Below, in pieces: positions 29,660 through 39,339 of a DNA stretch of 64,000 bases. Both the position numbers and the translations under genes were made by a program. How positions within the stretch are numbered: position 1 is the first letter of the stretch; every line of letters begins with the position of its first letter. The stretch comes from Legionella impletisoli (lineage in GTDB: Bacteria; Pseudomonadota; Gammaproteobacteria; Legionellales; Legionellaceae), in NCBI RefSeq assembly GCF_900639875.1, contig NZ_CAAAIA010000006.1, positions 1 to 64,000 on the forward strand, written 5' to 3'. The notes under the pieces are model-generated. The model was not told the origin of the DNA. It saw only the letters and a program-made list of their open reading frames with translations, and ran no database searches.

Positions 29660-29692
29660 CATGATGGGTTCAAAAAGCATGAACCCATCATG
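29660..29692. terminator. Perfect 13-bp hairpin between convergent genes
   Basis: Arms CATGATGGGTTCA and TGAACCCATCATG are exact complements around a 7-base loop, between the SPOR-like gene and lspM, which face each other. There is no clear U-run, but the place and symmetry suit a bidirectional 3'-end element. Confidence 0.65.
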
Positions 29693-29701
29693 ATTCGCGT
29701 T

Positions 29702-30181
29702 TTAGGGGCGTTCTTTCGCTGAAAGAATGAAAGAAATTTTGGCCAATCCCGATGCATCAAGACGTTGGGCATTAAATTGTTTAATCGAAAACGCGTAAGT
29801 TTGATGCAGTTGTCTTAACCACTGCATAAACATCACAAAGGGCACGGATTCAAAGGATAATTGAATATCACCCCCGCTCAGTTGTTGAAGCTGATAAGGA
29901 AAAGGTTGAAATAACGGATTTTTAAGTTTTCTAGAGAGTAAGGACAATAATTGCGTGTTCGTTAAGTTTTGCTGCGGTTTCAGTTGATTTTTTTGCCCTC
30001 GTACTTGTTTCATCCAAGCCAAGGTTTCTTGCTGTTCTTTATGTTGTACTGTTTTTTGTTCCAAAGCATTGTAAAGAGGTGAAAAAACAATCAAGTAAAT
30101 TAAATAAACAATCACCACCGCACTACCCAACACCAAAGCTAAACGATCGCGCTCATTTAAATTCTGCCAATAATTTTTCAA
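29702..30181 (-). CDS. lspM: Type II secretion protein LspM (GspM)
   Basis: A 159-residue bitopic inner-membrane protein. The short cytoplasmic N-terminus NLNERDRLALVLGS leads into one transmembrane helix, then a periplasmic ferredoxin-like domain with the GspM-type FVMFMQWLRQL region. GspM pairs with GspL in the T2S assembly platform. The start is TTG, overlapping the lspL stop by 4 bases (TTGA), which indicates translational coupling. In L. pneumophila lspL and lspM are a separate T2S locus, as here. Confidence 0.9.
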   Translation of the reverse strand: MKNYWQNLNERDRLALVLGSAVVIVYLIYLIVFSPLYNALEQKTVQHKEQQETLAWMKQVRGQKNQLKPQQNLTNTQLLSLLSRKLKNPLFQPFPYQLQQLSGGDIQLSFESVPFVMFMQWLRQLHQTYAFSIKQFNAQRLDASGLAKISFILSAKERP

Positions 30182-31329
30182 CGTTTTAGCTCCAAAGTGG
30201 CCATCACTTGTCCTTCCTTAGATGAGGCTTGGGTTTGATTAACTTTGATATTTGATTGTTGTAACGCTTGCTGCAACGATTCAAGCGCCTGAAAATCTTT
30301 GCTACTCAGGGCCACGATTAACGTTTGGTTTTGAAACAATAATTGTTGAATGGTGATAGTTTGAGGATCATAAGTTTCTCCTAAAGTCTTAAGTAACATC
30401 CAGAACGTTTCGCTCTCCTGCCCTGCTCTCGAGATTTTAAGGGATTGTTCAATCCTAAACCTCGGGCTAATGACTTGTTTGGCTTCAGGGAAAAATTCTT
30501 TGTATATTATTTCTATTTCTTGGTCTAATAGTTCTATTTTGTTATTTAAAACCAGGACCTTAGTCAGGTTAATTATAAAGAAACTGAGCACGAACATTCC
30601 AAGAAGTCCCGCAGTAGCAACATACCAAAAACGAGTTGTGTCGTGTTTGCCACCTCGTTGAAACTCTCCTTGACATAAATCTATCGTTTTAGCATTGAGT
30701 AAGCGTGTGGCTATCCATTGTTTAGCCGTTTTACTGACACTTTTTGTGGGATTTTCAGTGGATAAGCTAGCACTATCATTAAATACGAGTAGTTCAATTT
30801 CAGGATTATCGGCTAAATATATGTCTGAAAGCTCAATGCTTAGTGCACCTTTAAAGGCTTTATCATAGATTAAAAGGGTGTCTTCAGTAACGCAATGCTC
30901 TCCTTCCTGAAGAGCAAACCAATCCAGTGTAATTTGGTCAAATTCAATCCCAGAAAAATCAAGCCTGTCAATTATTGAGGCAAGATATTCTTTATCCATT
31001 ACGGCGACTAGATAAGTGTTATGCTTATAATGTTGTCGATCAAAGGCAAAATGTAGGGAAGTGACACTTTGTGCAAGCTGCTCTTCCAACGCATAAGGAA
31101 TAGCTGCACGAGCCTTACGTTCTCCTAGCCAAGGCAATGGCACTTCATGCATGCTACAGAGTTTACTCGGAAGAACAACCATCGTCACTGCTCCTCCAGA
31201 CTGAAGTTGCTTGACTTCCTCTGAGGTGCGAAAGGTTAACGGGGCACTGATATGGCCTTGGCTCGTCACCGTTAAACTTAAATACTTTTCCTCATCAGAA
31301 TGATGGATAAAAAGGAAACAAGTGTTCAC
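30178..31329 (-). CDS. lspL: Type II secretion protein LspL (GspL)
   Basis: A 383-residue protein with a cytoplasmic actin-like domain (residues 1 to about 225), one transmembrane helix (YVATAGLLGMFVLSFFIINL) and a periplasmic ferredoxin-like C-terminus. The PSKLCSMHEVPLPWL segment fits the family. GspL anchors the ATPase GspE to the platform. The start is GTG, preceded by AAGGAATT, 8 bases after the mltB stop; mltB, lspL and lspM are likely cotranscribed. Confidence 0.92.
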   Translation of the reverse strand: MNTCFLFIHHSDEEKYLSLTVTSQGHISAPLTFRTSEEVKQLQSGGAVTMVVLPSKLCSMHEVPLPWLGERKARAAIPYALEEQLAQSVTSLHFAFDRQHYKHNTYLVAVMDKEYLASIIDRLDFSGIEFDQITLDWFALQEGEHCVTEDTLLIYDKAFKGALSIELSDIYLADNPEIELLVFNDSASLSTENPTKSVSKTAKQWIATRLLNAKTIDLCQGEFQRGGKHDTTRFWYVATAGLLGMFVLSFFIINLTKVLVLNNKIELLDQEIEIIYKEFFPEAKQVISPRFRIEQSLKISRAGQESETFWMLLKTLGETYDPQTITIQQLLFQNQTLIVALSSKDFQALESLQQALQQSNIKVNQTQASSKEGQVMATLELKR

Positions 31330-31337
31330 GCAATTCC

Positions 31338-32354
31338 TTATGCATAGGCGTAATCATGAATCTTATGCGCTGAAGCCCAATAGCGCTGAAGTTGCTGGGA
31401 TAGCAAATAAACTACCAAAGCATATTGCGGGCTCGTGTTGTAGCGGGTAATTACATAAAAATTGGGAAAAGCCACCCAAAATGCTTCGCCTTCCTCTGTG
31501 TTTAGCTCAATAAGCCCAGCTTTTTTAGGACTATTGGCGAGGGATTTTTCAGGTTTAATTCCCGCTGCAATCAATTTGTTCAAATCGTAATCAGCATTTC
31601 TGCTATTAGTACGAATCGCTTTATATCCTGCACCTTCAATTTTAGCAGGTTGGGCAACCTGTTCATCTAATTTCCAACCGTGTTTATGGAAATAATTTGC
31701 AACACTACCAATCACATCCTGATCATCATTAATAAGATCGCGTTTTCCGTTGCCGGTAAAATCAACTGCATAATATCGATAACTACTGGGCATAAATTGC
31801 GGTTTACCTATCGCACCGGCATAAGAACCCTTAAACTCTGTAGGAGAAACGTGTTGCTCTTTACAAAGAATTAAATACTCTTTTAACTCTTTCTTAAAAA
31901 AAGGAGCACGTTTAGGATAATCAAAGGCAAGTGTCGTTAACGCATCCAATACGCGGTAATTTCCTTGACGTTCACCATATAAGGTTTCTACACCAATGAT
32001 CGCCACAATAATATGCGGAGGTACGCCAAATTTCTTTTCTGCCTGTTTTAGTGCGTTTTGGTTCGCTTGCCAAAACGCTATGCCTTTTCGAACGCGCTCT
32101 GGTGTTAAAAACAGTGCTTTATAAACATCCCAGCTTTTCTTTTCGTAAGGCCGATTCATCGACTCAATAATTTGCGGCTGAAATTGGGCTTCTTTAAGCC
32201 AGTGCGTTAACTGCTGGCGATTGAACCCATGCTCTTTTACCATGGAATGAATAAATTGCTGAACTTCCTTTCGTTTTACCAGTGCTTCATCAGCCTGAGT
32301 AGAGCATGAAAAAACCAGCAAACCAATCACTACTAATCGTCCGAGTAAATGCAT
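31338..32354 (-). CDS. mltB: Membrane-bound lytic murein transglycosylase B
   Basis: A 338-residue peptidoglycan lytic transglycosylase that cleaves between MurNAc and GlcNAc, leaving 1,6-anhydro ends. The catalytic Glu is in IIGVETLYGERQGNYRVLDAL. The SYAGAIGKPQFMPSSY motif and an EF-hand-like DFTGNGKRDLIND region are typical. The signal segment (MHLLGRLVVIGLLVFSCSTQA) has SCS and no good lipobox, so it may be periplasmic. AAGGATG precedes the ATG. It may open the wall for the T2S complex encoded next to it. Confidence 0.94.
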   Translation of the reverse strand: MHLLGRLVVIGLLVFSCSTQADEALVKRKEVQQFIHSMVKEHGFNRQQLTHWLKEAQFQPQIIESMNRPYEKKSWDVYKALFLTPERVRKGIAFWQANQNALKQAEKKFGVPPHIIVAIIGVETLYGERQGNYRVLDALTTLAFDYPKRAPFFKKELKEYLILCKEQHVSPTEFKGSYAGAIGKPQFMPSSYRYYAVDFTGNGKRDLINDDQDVIGSVANYFHKHGWKLDEQVAQPAKIEGAGYKAIRTNSRNADYDLNKLIAAGIKPEKSLANSPKKAGLIELNTEEGEAFWVAFPNFYVITRYNTSPQYALVVYLLSQQLQRYWASAHKIHDYAYA

Positions 32355-32570
32355 GCGACATCCTTAAAATAAACAGCCGTTTTCTATTGGTTCATTTTAT
32401 CGTATTTGCACGCCTGAGACTACCTCTCTCCTTTTTGTTTCAGAGTTTTCGCTTGTCGTTTCTTTTTTATGTAGAAAAAAGTCTGTCATGAACCAAGGTT
32501 TCCCTTTGCTAGCCCTTTCTGATGAAGCAATTTTGATATAAAATGGCTTAATTTATCAGCAGGTTTTCAA

Positions 32571-34376
32571 TTGAGCGACTTAACGCATATTCGAAATTTT
32601 TCTATTATTGCCCACATCGACCACGGCAAATCCACTCTGGCCGATCGTTTTATTCAGCTTTGTGGTGGTCTAACAGACCGTGAAATGGCAGCCCAAGTTC
32701 TTGATTCCATGGATATCGAACGAGAACGCGGCATTACCATTAAGGCCCAAAGCGTTTCCTTGGATTACAAAGCACGAAACGGTGAAACCTACCTCTTAAA
32801 CTTCATTGACACGCCAGGCCATGTCGATTTCAGTTATGAAGTATCGCGCTCACTCGCTGCGTGCGAAGGCGCTATCTTAGTTGTTGATGCAGCACAAGGT
32901 GTCGAAGCCCAAACTGTAGCGGTTTGCTATACTGCCATCGACCAAAATCTAGAAGTGTTGCCGGTATTAAATAAGATTGATTTACCGCAAGCCGAACCCG
33001 AACGAGTCATTGAAGAAATTGAAAACATTATTGGTCTTGAAGCCAAAGATGCCATTAAAGTCAGTGCTAAAATTGGCTTGGGCGTTGAAGATGTATTAGA
33101 AGCGCTAGTGCACCGTATTCCACCCCCCAAAGGCGACCCTGACGCGCCTTTGCAAGCGTTGATTATTGATTCATGGTTTGATAGCTATTTAGGTGTTGTA
33201 TCATTGGTTCGCATTGTGAATGGTTCGCTTCATAAAGGCGATAAAATGCATGTGATGTCGACTGGGCGAAATTACGATGTGGATGAAGTAGGAATATTCA
33301 CGCCTAAAAGAACAAAAAAAGACGCGTTGAAAACAGGTGAAGTAGGGTATGTCATTGCTGGCATTAAAGACATTCAAGGTGCGCCTGTGGGAGATACCCT
33401 CACACTTGAAAAACCTCGCGCTGAGAAACCATTGCCAGGTTTTCAACGGATTAAGCCCCAAGTCTATGCAGGATTATTCCCCATTAGCGCGGACGATTTT
33501 GAAGCTTTTCGAGAAGCATTGGCAAAATTAAGTTTAAATGATGCTTCGTTATTTTATGAGCCCGAATCTTCTGAAGCGCTTGGATTTGGTTTCCGTTGTG
33601 GCTTTCTTGGCATGCTACATATGGAAATTATCCAAGAACGTTTAGAGCGTGAATACAATCTGGATTTAATTTCAACTGCCCCTACTGTGGTTTATCAGGT
33701 CATTACCACCAAAGGTGAAACATTAATGATTGATAATCCTTCGCGCTTGCCTCCTTCACCGCAAATTAAACAAATGATGGAGCCCATTGTTCGCGCAAAC
33801 ATTCTTGTGCCTCAAGACTATCTAGGCCAAATTATCAGTCTATGCGTTGAACGCCGTGGTGTGCAAGTCAATATGACCTACACCGGCCGTCAAGTATCCG
33901 TTGTATACGATCTTCCAATGAGCGAAGTCGTCTCTGATTTTTTTGATCGTTTAAAATCCGTGAGCCGTGGTTATGCTTCTTTAGACTATAATTTCATCAA
34001 GTTTCAAGACGCTGACTTGGTTAAAATGGATATTTTAATCAATGGTGAACGTGTTGATGCACTGTCGGTTATTGTTCACCGCAGTGCAGCTCACACCCGC
34101 GGTAAAGCTTTGGCTGAAAAAATGCGAGACTTAATCCCGCGCCAGATGTTTGACGTGGCGATTCAGGCCGCCCTAGGCAGCCATATTATTGCTCGCCAAA
34201 CGGTTAAAGCCTTACGTAAAAATGTCACGGCAAAATGTTATGGCGGCGATGTAACGCGTAAACGAAAACTGCTTGAAAAACAAAAAGCCGGTAAAAAACG
34301 CATGAAGCAGGTTGGCCAGGTAGAAATTCCTCAAGAGGCGTTTATGGCTGTGTTTCAAACGGATAGAAAAAAATAA
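32571..34376 (+). CDS. lepA: Elongation factor 4 (LepA)
   Basis: A 601-residue translational GTPase, the normal length. P-loop AHIDHGKS is at 14-21, then DTPGHVDF and NKIDLP, with the LepA-specific C-terminal domain ending in basic residues. It binds ribosomes and helps assembly or back-translocation. The protein begins [15 protein letters not shown], which places the start at a TTG codon, with AGG seven bases upstream. It leads the lepA-lepB-DUF4845-rnc operon. Confidence 0.98.
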   Translation: MSDLTHIRNFSIIAHIDHGKSTLADRFIQLCGGLTDREMAAQVLDSMDIERERGITIKAQSVSLDYKARNGETYLLNFIDTPGHVDFSYEVSRSLAACEGAILVVDAAQGVEAQTVAVCYTAIDQNLEVLPVLNKIDLPQAEPERVIEEIENIIGLEAKDAIKVSAKIGLGVEDVLEALVHRIPPPKGDPDAPLQALIIDSWFDSYLGVVSLVRIVNGSLHKGDKMHVMSTGRNYDVDEVGIFTPKRTKKDALKTGEVGYVIAGIKDIQGAPVGDTLTLEKPRAEKPLPGFQRIKPQVYAGLFPISADDFEAFREALAKLSLNDASLFYEPESSEALGFGFRCGFLGMLHMEIIQERLEREYNLDLISTAPTVVYQVITTKGETLMIDNPSRLPPSPQIKQMMEPIVRANILVPQDYLGQIISLCVERRGVQVNMTYTGRQVSVVYDLPMSEVVSDFFDRLKSVSRGYASLDYNFIKFQDADLVKMDILINGERVDALSVIVHRSAAHTRGKALAEKMRDLIPRQMFDVAIQAALGSHIIARQTVKALRKNVTAKCYGGDVTRKRKLLEKQKAGKKRMKQVGQVEIPQEAFMAVFQTDRKK

Positions 34377-34385
34377 GGTATGTCC

Positions 34386-35141
34386 ATGAACTTTGCTCTT
34401 TTGTTGGTTTCATTAACGTTGGTTACCGGATTAATTGCTTTAATTGACCTGCTTTACTGGTCTAAAAAGCGTACGCCTCTTCAAAAACAGGCTAAGATCA
34501 TCGAGCTTTCACGTTCTTTTTTTCCAGTGTTTTTGATTGTTCTATTGCTTCGCTCTTTTATTATTGAGCCATTTCGGATCCCTTCCGGTTCTCTTGAGCC
34601 CACGTTATTAGTGGGGGACTTTGTCGCGGTGAATAAATTTGCTTATGGATTGCGACTACCGGTGCTTGAGACTAAAGTGTTACCAATTTCCAATCCCAAG
34701 ACGGGTGAAATCGCTGTATTCCGATGGCCGCCTAATCCATCTTACGATTACATCAAACGTGTGATTGGTGTGCCCGGTGATAAAGTCGTGTATCGCGACA
34801 AAAAGTTGACCATTAATGGCGTTGAAATGAAGCAGGATTTCATCGAATACACGATGGATGAAAGTTCAGGAAAACCTGTGGCAAAATACCAAGAAATCTT
34901 AAATGGAATAAAACATGATATTTTTATTCGTCCCGATGTCAAACCTGTGGATTTTGAAGTAGAAGTCCCTGAAGGCCATTACTTTGTAATGGGCGATAAT
35001 CGCGACGACAGTGCTGATAGCCGTTATTGGGGATTTGTAGCTGACAAATACCTTCGTGGCAAAGCTTTTTTAGTATGGATGAGTTGGAATAGCAATACAG
35101 GGATGATTCGATGGTCTAAACTTGGAAGTGTCATTCATTAA
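34386..35141 (+). CDS. lepB: Signal peptidase I
   Basis: A 251-residue membrane endopeptidase that removes signal peptides in the periplasm. Two N-terminal transmembrane segments are followed by box B with the catalytic Ser in IPSGSLEPTLLVGDF and box D with the Lys in YDYIKRVIGVPGD. Box E GDNRDDSADSRYWG is intact. The usual Met after the catalytic Ser is Leu here. The second ATG at 34386 is preferred because AAGG is 6 bases from it but 1 base from the first ATG at 34380. Confidence 0.97.
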   Translation: MNFALLLVSLTLVTGLIALIDLLYWSKKRTPLQKQAKIIELSRSFFPVFLIVLLLRSFIIEPFRIPSGSLEPTLLVGDFVAVNKFAYGLRLPVLETKVLPISNPKTGEIAVFRWPPNPSYDYIKRVIGVPGDKVVYRDKKLTINGVEMKQDFIEYTMDESSGKPVAKYQEILNGIKHDIFIRPDVKPVDFEVEVPEGHYFVMGDNRDDSADSRYWGFVADKYLRGKAFLVWMSWNSNTGMIRWSKLGSVIH

Positions 35142-35164
35142 TCTGAGGTTAAACAAGAGGCAAT

Positions 35165-35551
35165 ATGAATAAGCAATCAGGGATGTCTTTCATTGGAATG
35201 GTATTCACCATGGCGGTAGTTATTATTGTTCTGGTCACCTCCATGCGGATCGTACCCGTTTATATTCAGCACTATACCGTGATTAAATCAATAGAAACCT
35301 TAGATAAAATTCCTAAAACGGAATTTTCTGGTGATCCCATGACAAATGCCCATGTGTTGCGGCAGAAATTAACCAATCAACTCTATGTGAATGGCGTTGA
35401 GATCCCTGAAGATAAAATTCTCATTAAACCCAGTGGTGAGGGGCAATATACAGTGGCTATCACCTATAAAGTGACGAAATCCTTAGTTGGAAATATGAGT
35501 CTTTTGTTTGATTTTGATGTATCCCGTGAGGTAACCATTGGTCGAGATTAA
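35165..35551 (+). CDS. DUF4845 membrane protein
   Basis: A 128-residue protein with a pilin-like N-terminal hydrophobic helix (MSFIGMVFTMAVVIIVLV) and a small periplasmic beta domain. The family sits between lepB and rnc in many gammaproteobacteria, as it does here. Its role is unknown. The stop overlaps the rnc start by 14 bases. Confidence 0.9.
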   Translation: MNKQSGMSFIGMVFTMAVVIIVLVTSMRIVPVYIQHYTVIKSIETLDKIPKTEFSGDPMTNAHVLRQKLTNQLYVNGVEIPEDKILIKPSGEGQYTVAITYKVTKSLVGNMSLLFDFDVSREVTIGRD

Positions 35552-36233
35552 CTTACAACGATTATGCAGAACGCTAGACTATCGCTTTAATAACTTAAAT
35601 TACCTTAAGCAAGCTTTAACGCATTGCAGTGCCGGTGCGGTTAATTATGAGCGCCTGGAATTTCTCGGAGATTCTATTTTAAGCTTCGTCATTTCCAATG
35701 CCTTATATGAGCAATTTAAACATAAAAGCGAAGGCGAACTCAGTCGTTTGCGTGCGTATCTTGTAAAAGGTGAGATGCTCGCCGAGATCGCCTTAGAAAT
35801 TAATCTTGGTGACTACTTATATCTAGGCCAGGGGGAATTAAAAAGTGGCGGTTTTAGGCGTGCGTCCATTTTAGCCGATGCCTTAGAAGCCGTGTTTGCT
35901 GCAGTTTTTTTAGATGGTGGAATTGAACCATGCCAGCATGTTATTTTAAATTTATTTAAGTCACGTCTGGATGATGATGGGTTGCATGATAATCTAAAAG
36001 ATCCCAAAACTCAGTTGCAGGAATTTTTACAAGCAAAAAAAATACCCCTGCCTAATTACACCCTTCTAAAAATTAAGGGCGAAGAACATGATCAAGAATT
36101 TCATATCCGTTGTGAAATTCCTGACTTAAAGCTCACGACCCTTGGACAAGGGCCTAGCCGAAGAAAAGCCGAACAACGAGCTGCAAAAGAAGCGTTAAAG
36201 CTGGTTCGAACCATAGAGCGGCCTTCTACATGA
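35538..36233 (+). CDS. rnc: Ribonuclease III
   Basis: A 231-residue dsRNA endonuclease that processes rRNA and regulates mRNAs. The signature ERLEFLGDSILSFVISNALY is followed by the second acidic patch (ILADALEAVFAAVFLDGG) with catalytic Asp and Glu. The dsRNA-binding domain ends in GQGPSRRKAEQRAAKEAL. The start is TTG at 35538 inside the DUF4845 gene, with AGG seven bases upstream. It is the last gene of the lepA operon. Confidence 0.97.
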   Translation: MVEINLQRLCRTLDYRFNNLNYLKQALTHCSAGAVNYERLEFLGDSILSFVISNALYEQFKHKSEGELSRLRAYLVKGEMLAEIALEINLGDYLYLGQGELKSGGFRRASILADALEAVFAAVFLDGGIEPCQHVILNLFKSRLDDDGLHDNLKDPKTQLQEFLQAKKIPLPNYTLLKIKGEEHDQEFHIRCEIPDLKLTTLGQGPSRRKAEQRAAKEALKLVRTIERPST

Positions 36234-36241
36234 CAAAACCA

Positions 36242-36376
36242 TTATCCGACCGTTTCAGAGTCGTAAAGAGCCTCATCTTTTTGCGAGCCATCGATTCGTA
36301 ATTCTAGCCACATTGCATTCAATATAGCAAAAGTACAGGCTAGCCCCGTACCTAAAATCCATGAAAAATACCACAT
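36242..36376 (-). CDS. cydX: Cytochrome bd small subunit CydX (YbgT)
   Basis: A 44-residue protein reading MWYFSWILGTGLACTFAI at its start, closely like E. coli CydX, with one transmembrane helix and a polar Asp/Glu tail. CydX binds next to CydA and is needed for full cytochrome bd activity. AGGGGGATTTG precedes the ATG. It follows cydB by 63 bases on the same strand and ends 8 bases from the convergent rnc. It is easily missed because of its size. Confidence 0.92.
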   Translation of the reverse strand: MWYFSWILGTGLACTFAILNAMWLELRIDGSQKDEALYDSETVG

Positions 36377-36439
36377 AATCAAATCCCCCTAAACGTAAAT
36401 TCGTCATAAAAGCATTCATGCCTTTATGACGTATGTCTG

Positions 36440-37576
36440 TTAATAAGCAGAGTCCTTATTTTCTAATAAGGTATCCATTGTGATTTTACCGCGCAATACA
36501 CGATAAACCCATGAAGTGTAGAGTAAAATAATGGGTAAAAATATAACCGTTGCAATCAACATAATAAATAATGTCAGATGGCTTGATGAACTGTCCCAAA
36601 CCAATAAGCTTTGGGAAGGATGGGAAGAGGACGGTAAAATAAAAGGAAACATACTCACCCCAACGGTTGCAATAATTCCAAAAACCGTTACCCCACTAAA
36701 GAAAAACGCAAGTCCAGCAAATCGAAGCAATAATGAGGCTAACAATGCCCCAAGCATTCCAGCTATGGGGGCTATCAAAGCCATAGGATATTGCTGATAG
36801 TTTGAAAACCAGGCGTGAGCTTTACGAATAGCGGATTTATAAAGCGGATTAGATGGCCCTTCATGCAAGACCGTATCGTTTAATACATATCCATCAATAC
36901 CATAAAAAAGCCAAAGTCCACCGACTGCAAACAATACAAATGTTAATAACGCAGAACTTCTTGCAGCCCTACGTGCTCGTTGCTGCAAATGTCCTTCTGT
37001 TTTAAGATTTAAGTAAAATGCGCCATGCATCGCAAGCATCACAACCGATAAAAGACCACACAGCAAGGCAAAGGGATTGAGTAAATTTAAAAACGAGCCG
37101 GTATAAAATGGGCGCAACGTGAGGTCAAAATGAAATGGTACACCTTCAAGCACGTTGCCAACGGCTACTCCAAAAATCAAGGAAGGAACAAATCCACCCA
37201 CAAAAAGCGCATAATCCCATACCGTTCGCCATCTTCGATTTTCAAGCTTAGAGCGGTATTTAAATCCCACAGGACGCAAAATCAACGCCAGTAAGATGAC
37301 TAACATCGCCAGATAAAATCCTGAAAAAGACAACGCATACAAAGCAGGCCATGCTGCAAAAATTGCACCACCACCAAGAATAAACCAGACTTGATTTCCT
37401 TCCCATACTGGTCCAATGCTGTTAATCATGATGCGCCGTTCGATATCCGTTTTGCCAAGAAGGGGCAACCACATGGCCACACCTAAATCAAAACCGTCCA
37501 TAATCGCAAAGCCAATCAGCAAGATACCGAGTAGTACCCACCATATAACGCGTAATAATTCATAATCTATTGGCAT
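36440..37576 (-). CDS. cydB: Cytochrome bd ubiquinol oxidase subunit II
   Basis: A 378-residue polytopic subunit. Its opening has the family motif VIWWVLLGILLIGFAIMDGF and GVAMWLPLLGK, and NSIGPVWEGNQVWFI is also conserved. About eight or nine transmembrane helices are expected. It supports the high-affinity quinol oxidase, which respires at low oxygen without proton pumping. GGAGATAAAT precedes the ATG, 9 bases after cydA. Confidence 0.97.
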   Translation of the reverse strand: MPIDYELLRVIWWVLLGILLIGFAIMDGFDLGVAMWLPLLGKTDIERRIMINSIGPVWEGNQVWFILGGGAIFAAWPALYALSFSGFYLAMLVILLALILRPVGFKYRSKLENRRWRTVWDYALFVGGFVPSLIFGVAVGNVLEGVPFHFDLTLRPFYTGSFLNLLNPFALLCGLLSVVMLAMHGAFYLNLKTEGHLQQRARRAARSSALLTFVLFAVGGLWLFYGIDGYVLNDTVLHEGPSNPLYKSAIRKAHAWFSNYQQYPMALIAPIAGMLGALLASLLLRFAGLAFFFSGVTVFGIIATVGVSMFPFILPSSSHPSQSLLVWDSSSSHLTLFIMLIATVIFLPIILLYTSWVYRVLRGKITMDTLLENKDSAY

Positions 37577-37585
37577 ATTTATCTC

Positions 37586-39115
37586 CTAATGGGCGCTATG
37601 ATCAGGACCAAGACGAATGTATTTGACCATCAAATAAACTTCTACAATCGCTAAGATCGTATAGAAAATAATAAATCCTGCGAGTGATGTGAGGATTTGT
37701 GAACTCGTCACTGAAGAAGTGCCGAGCATGGTCGGTAAAACCCCTTGAACTACCCAAGGCTGGCGCCCATATTCAGCAACCACCCATCCTAATTCGGCGG
37801 CAACCCAGGGTAGCGGTAAGGACCAGAACGCAAGATGCAAATACCATCGGGAAGTATGTAGCTTACGCTTAATAGATAAGTAAAACCCTGTTGCAAACAA
37901 GAAAATAAAAAAGAAACCACAAGCTACCATAATCCGAAAAGAAAAGAATAACGGAGAAACATGGGGTTTTAAATCATTAGCGGCTTGATCAATTTGTTCT
38001 TCCGTCGCATCACTTACGTTTTCCGTATATTTTTTTAACAATAAGCCATAACCAAGATATCTCTCATGCGCTTGAAAGTCTGATTTAGCTTGCTCATCCT
38101 GTCGATTCTGTTGTAAACGAGTTAAGGCATCATAAGCCAACATACCTTCGCGGATCCGCTCTTTCCCCTCAGCAACCAACTCGGTTATTCCCTCAAGCGG
38201 TTGATTAAAAGAACGGGTCGCTATCATGCCTAAGGCAAAAGGGACTTCAATGCCATATTTCGTAGTCATTGTTTTTTCATCAGGAATTCCAAAAAGAGTT
38301 AAACCGGCTGGTGCCTTCTCGGTATGCCACATCGCTTCCATCGCGGCCAATTTCATTTTTTGATTATTATTGGCCACATAACCACTTTCGTCCCCAAGTA
38401 CTACAACCGATAAAGCTGAAGCTAAGCCAAAGGAAACCGCAACCGTCATTGAGCGCTTTGCAAACGGAACGTTTCGACCTCGTAACAAAAAGTACGCACT
38501 AACACCCAATACAAATATGGCACCTGTTACATAGCCCGCACTAATGGTATGAACAAATTTTGCTTGTGCAACCGGATTAAACATCACGTCATAAAAACTT
38601 GTCACTTCCATTCGCATGGTTTCAAAGTCAAATTTTGCACCCACTGGGTTTTGCATCCACCCATTTGCAATTAAAATCCAAAGCGCAGATAAATTAGTAC
38701 CTAAAGCAAGCAGCCAAGTGCAACACATATGTTGAAATTTTGATAATTTATCCCAACCAAAAAAGAATAAACCAACAAAGGTTGCTTCAAGGAAGAACGC
38801 CATTAACCCCTCAATTGCAAGTGGTGCACCAAACACATCGCCGACATAGTGAGAGTAATACGCCCAATTCGTTCCAAATTGGAACTCCATCGTTAATCCG
38901 GTTGCAACCCCTAGAACAAAATTAATACCAAATAAGACCCCCCAATATTTAACCATTTGCTTCCAGATTTCCCGACCGGTCATCACATAGACTGTTTCCA
39001 TAATGGCTAATAGGATCGACAACCCAAGGGTTAAGGGAACAAAGAGAAAGTGATATAACGCCGTCAATGCAAACTGCAAACGGGATAAATCAACAACATC
39101 AATACCAGGAATCAT
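37586..39115 (-). CDS. cydA: Cytochrome bd ubiquinol oxidase subunit I
   Basis: A 509-residue haem-bearing subunit. The haem-binding N-terminus RLQFALTALYHFLFVPLTLG contains the axial His. GLTMEFQFGTNWAYYSHYVG and GLMAFFLEATFVGLFFFGW are conserved core segments. A long polar region around residues 250-380 is the extended Q-loop of the E. coli-like L-subfamily, which agrees with the presence of cydX. AGAGGTGG precedes the ATG. Confidence 0.97.
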   Translation of the reverse strand: MIPGIDVVDLSRLQFALTALYHFLFVPLTLGLSILLAIMETVYVMTGREIWKQMVKYWGVLFGINFVLGVATGLTMEFQFGTNWAYYSHYVGDVFGAPLAIEGLMAFFLEATFVGLFFFGWDKLSKFQHMCCTWLLALGTNLSALWILIANGWMQNPVGAKFDFETMRMEVTSFYDVMFNPVAQAKFVHTISAGYVTGAIFVLGVSAYFLLRGRNVPFAKRSMTVAVSFGLASALSVVVLGDESGYVANNNQKMKLAAMEAMWHTEKAPAGLTLFGIPDEKTMTTKYGIEVPFALGMIATRSFNQPLEGITELVAEGKERIREGMLAYDALTRLQQNRQDEQAKSDFQAHERYLGYGLLLKKYTENVSDATEEQIDQAANDLKPHVSPLFFSFRIMVACGFFFIFLFATGFYLSIKRKLHTSRWYLHLAFWSLPLPWVAAELGWVVAEYGRQPWVVQGVLPTMLGTSSVTSSQILTSLAGFIIFYTILAIVEVYLMVKYIRLGPDHSAH

Positions 39116-39145
39116 AGACCACCTCTGTAAAAGGTTAAAAAAATT

Positions 39146-39319
39146 TTATGAATTTCCTTGATTCAAATACCGTTTGTTTTGAACGGTATACTTCAGCATC
39201 CAATCGTGTGTTTCAATTGGCTTATGACGAAGAGGTTTAATACAAACAAACCATAGAATCGTTAATAAAAAAAATTTAATTGTAAGTGTGATTAGAATAT
39301 CTCGTTTTAGAGTAGTCAT
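39146..39319 (-). CDS. CydP-like small protein of the cytochrome bd operon
   Basis: A 57-residue protein with one transmembrane helix (ITLTIKFFLLTILWFVCI) between a basic N-terminus and a polar tail. Its place directly upstream of cydA matches the putative small subunit called CydP in some gammaproteobacteria. ATG at 39319 has GGAGG five bases before it, better than 39331. Identity as CydP rests on position, size and topology. Confidence 0.7.
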   Translation of the reverse strand: MTTLKRDILITLTIKFFLLTILWFVCIKPLRHKPIETHDWMLKYTVQNKRYLNQGNS

Positions 39320-39339
39320 ATCAACCTCCAATTGAACAA

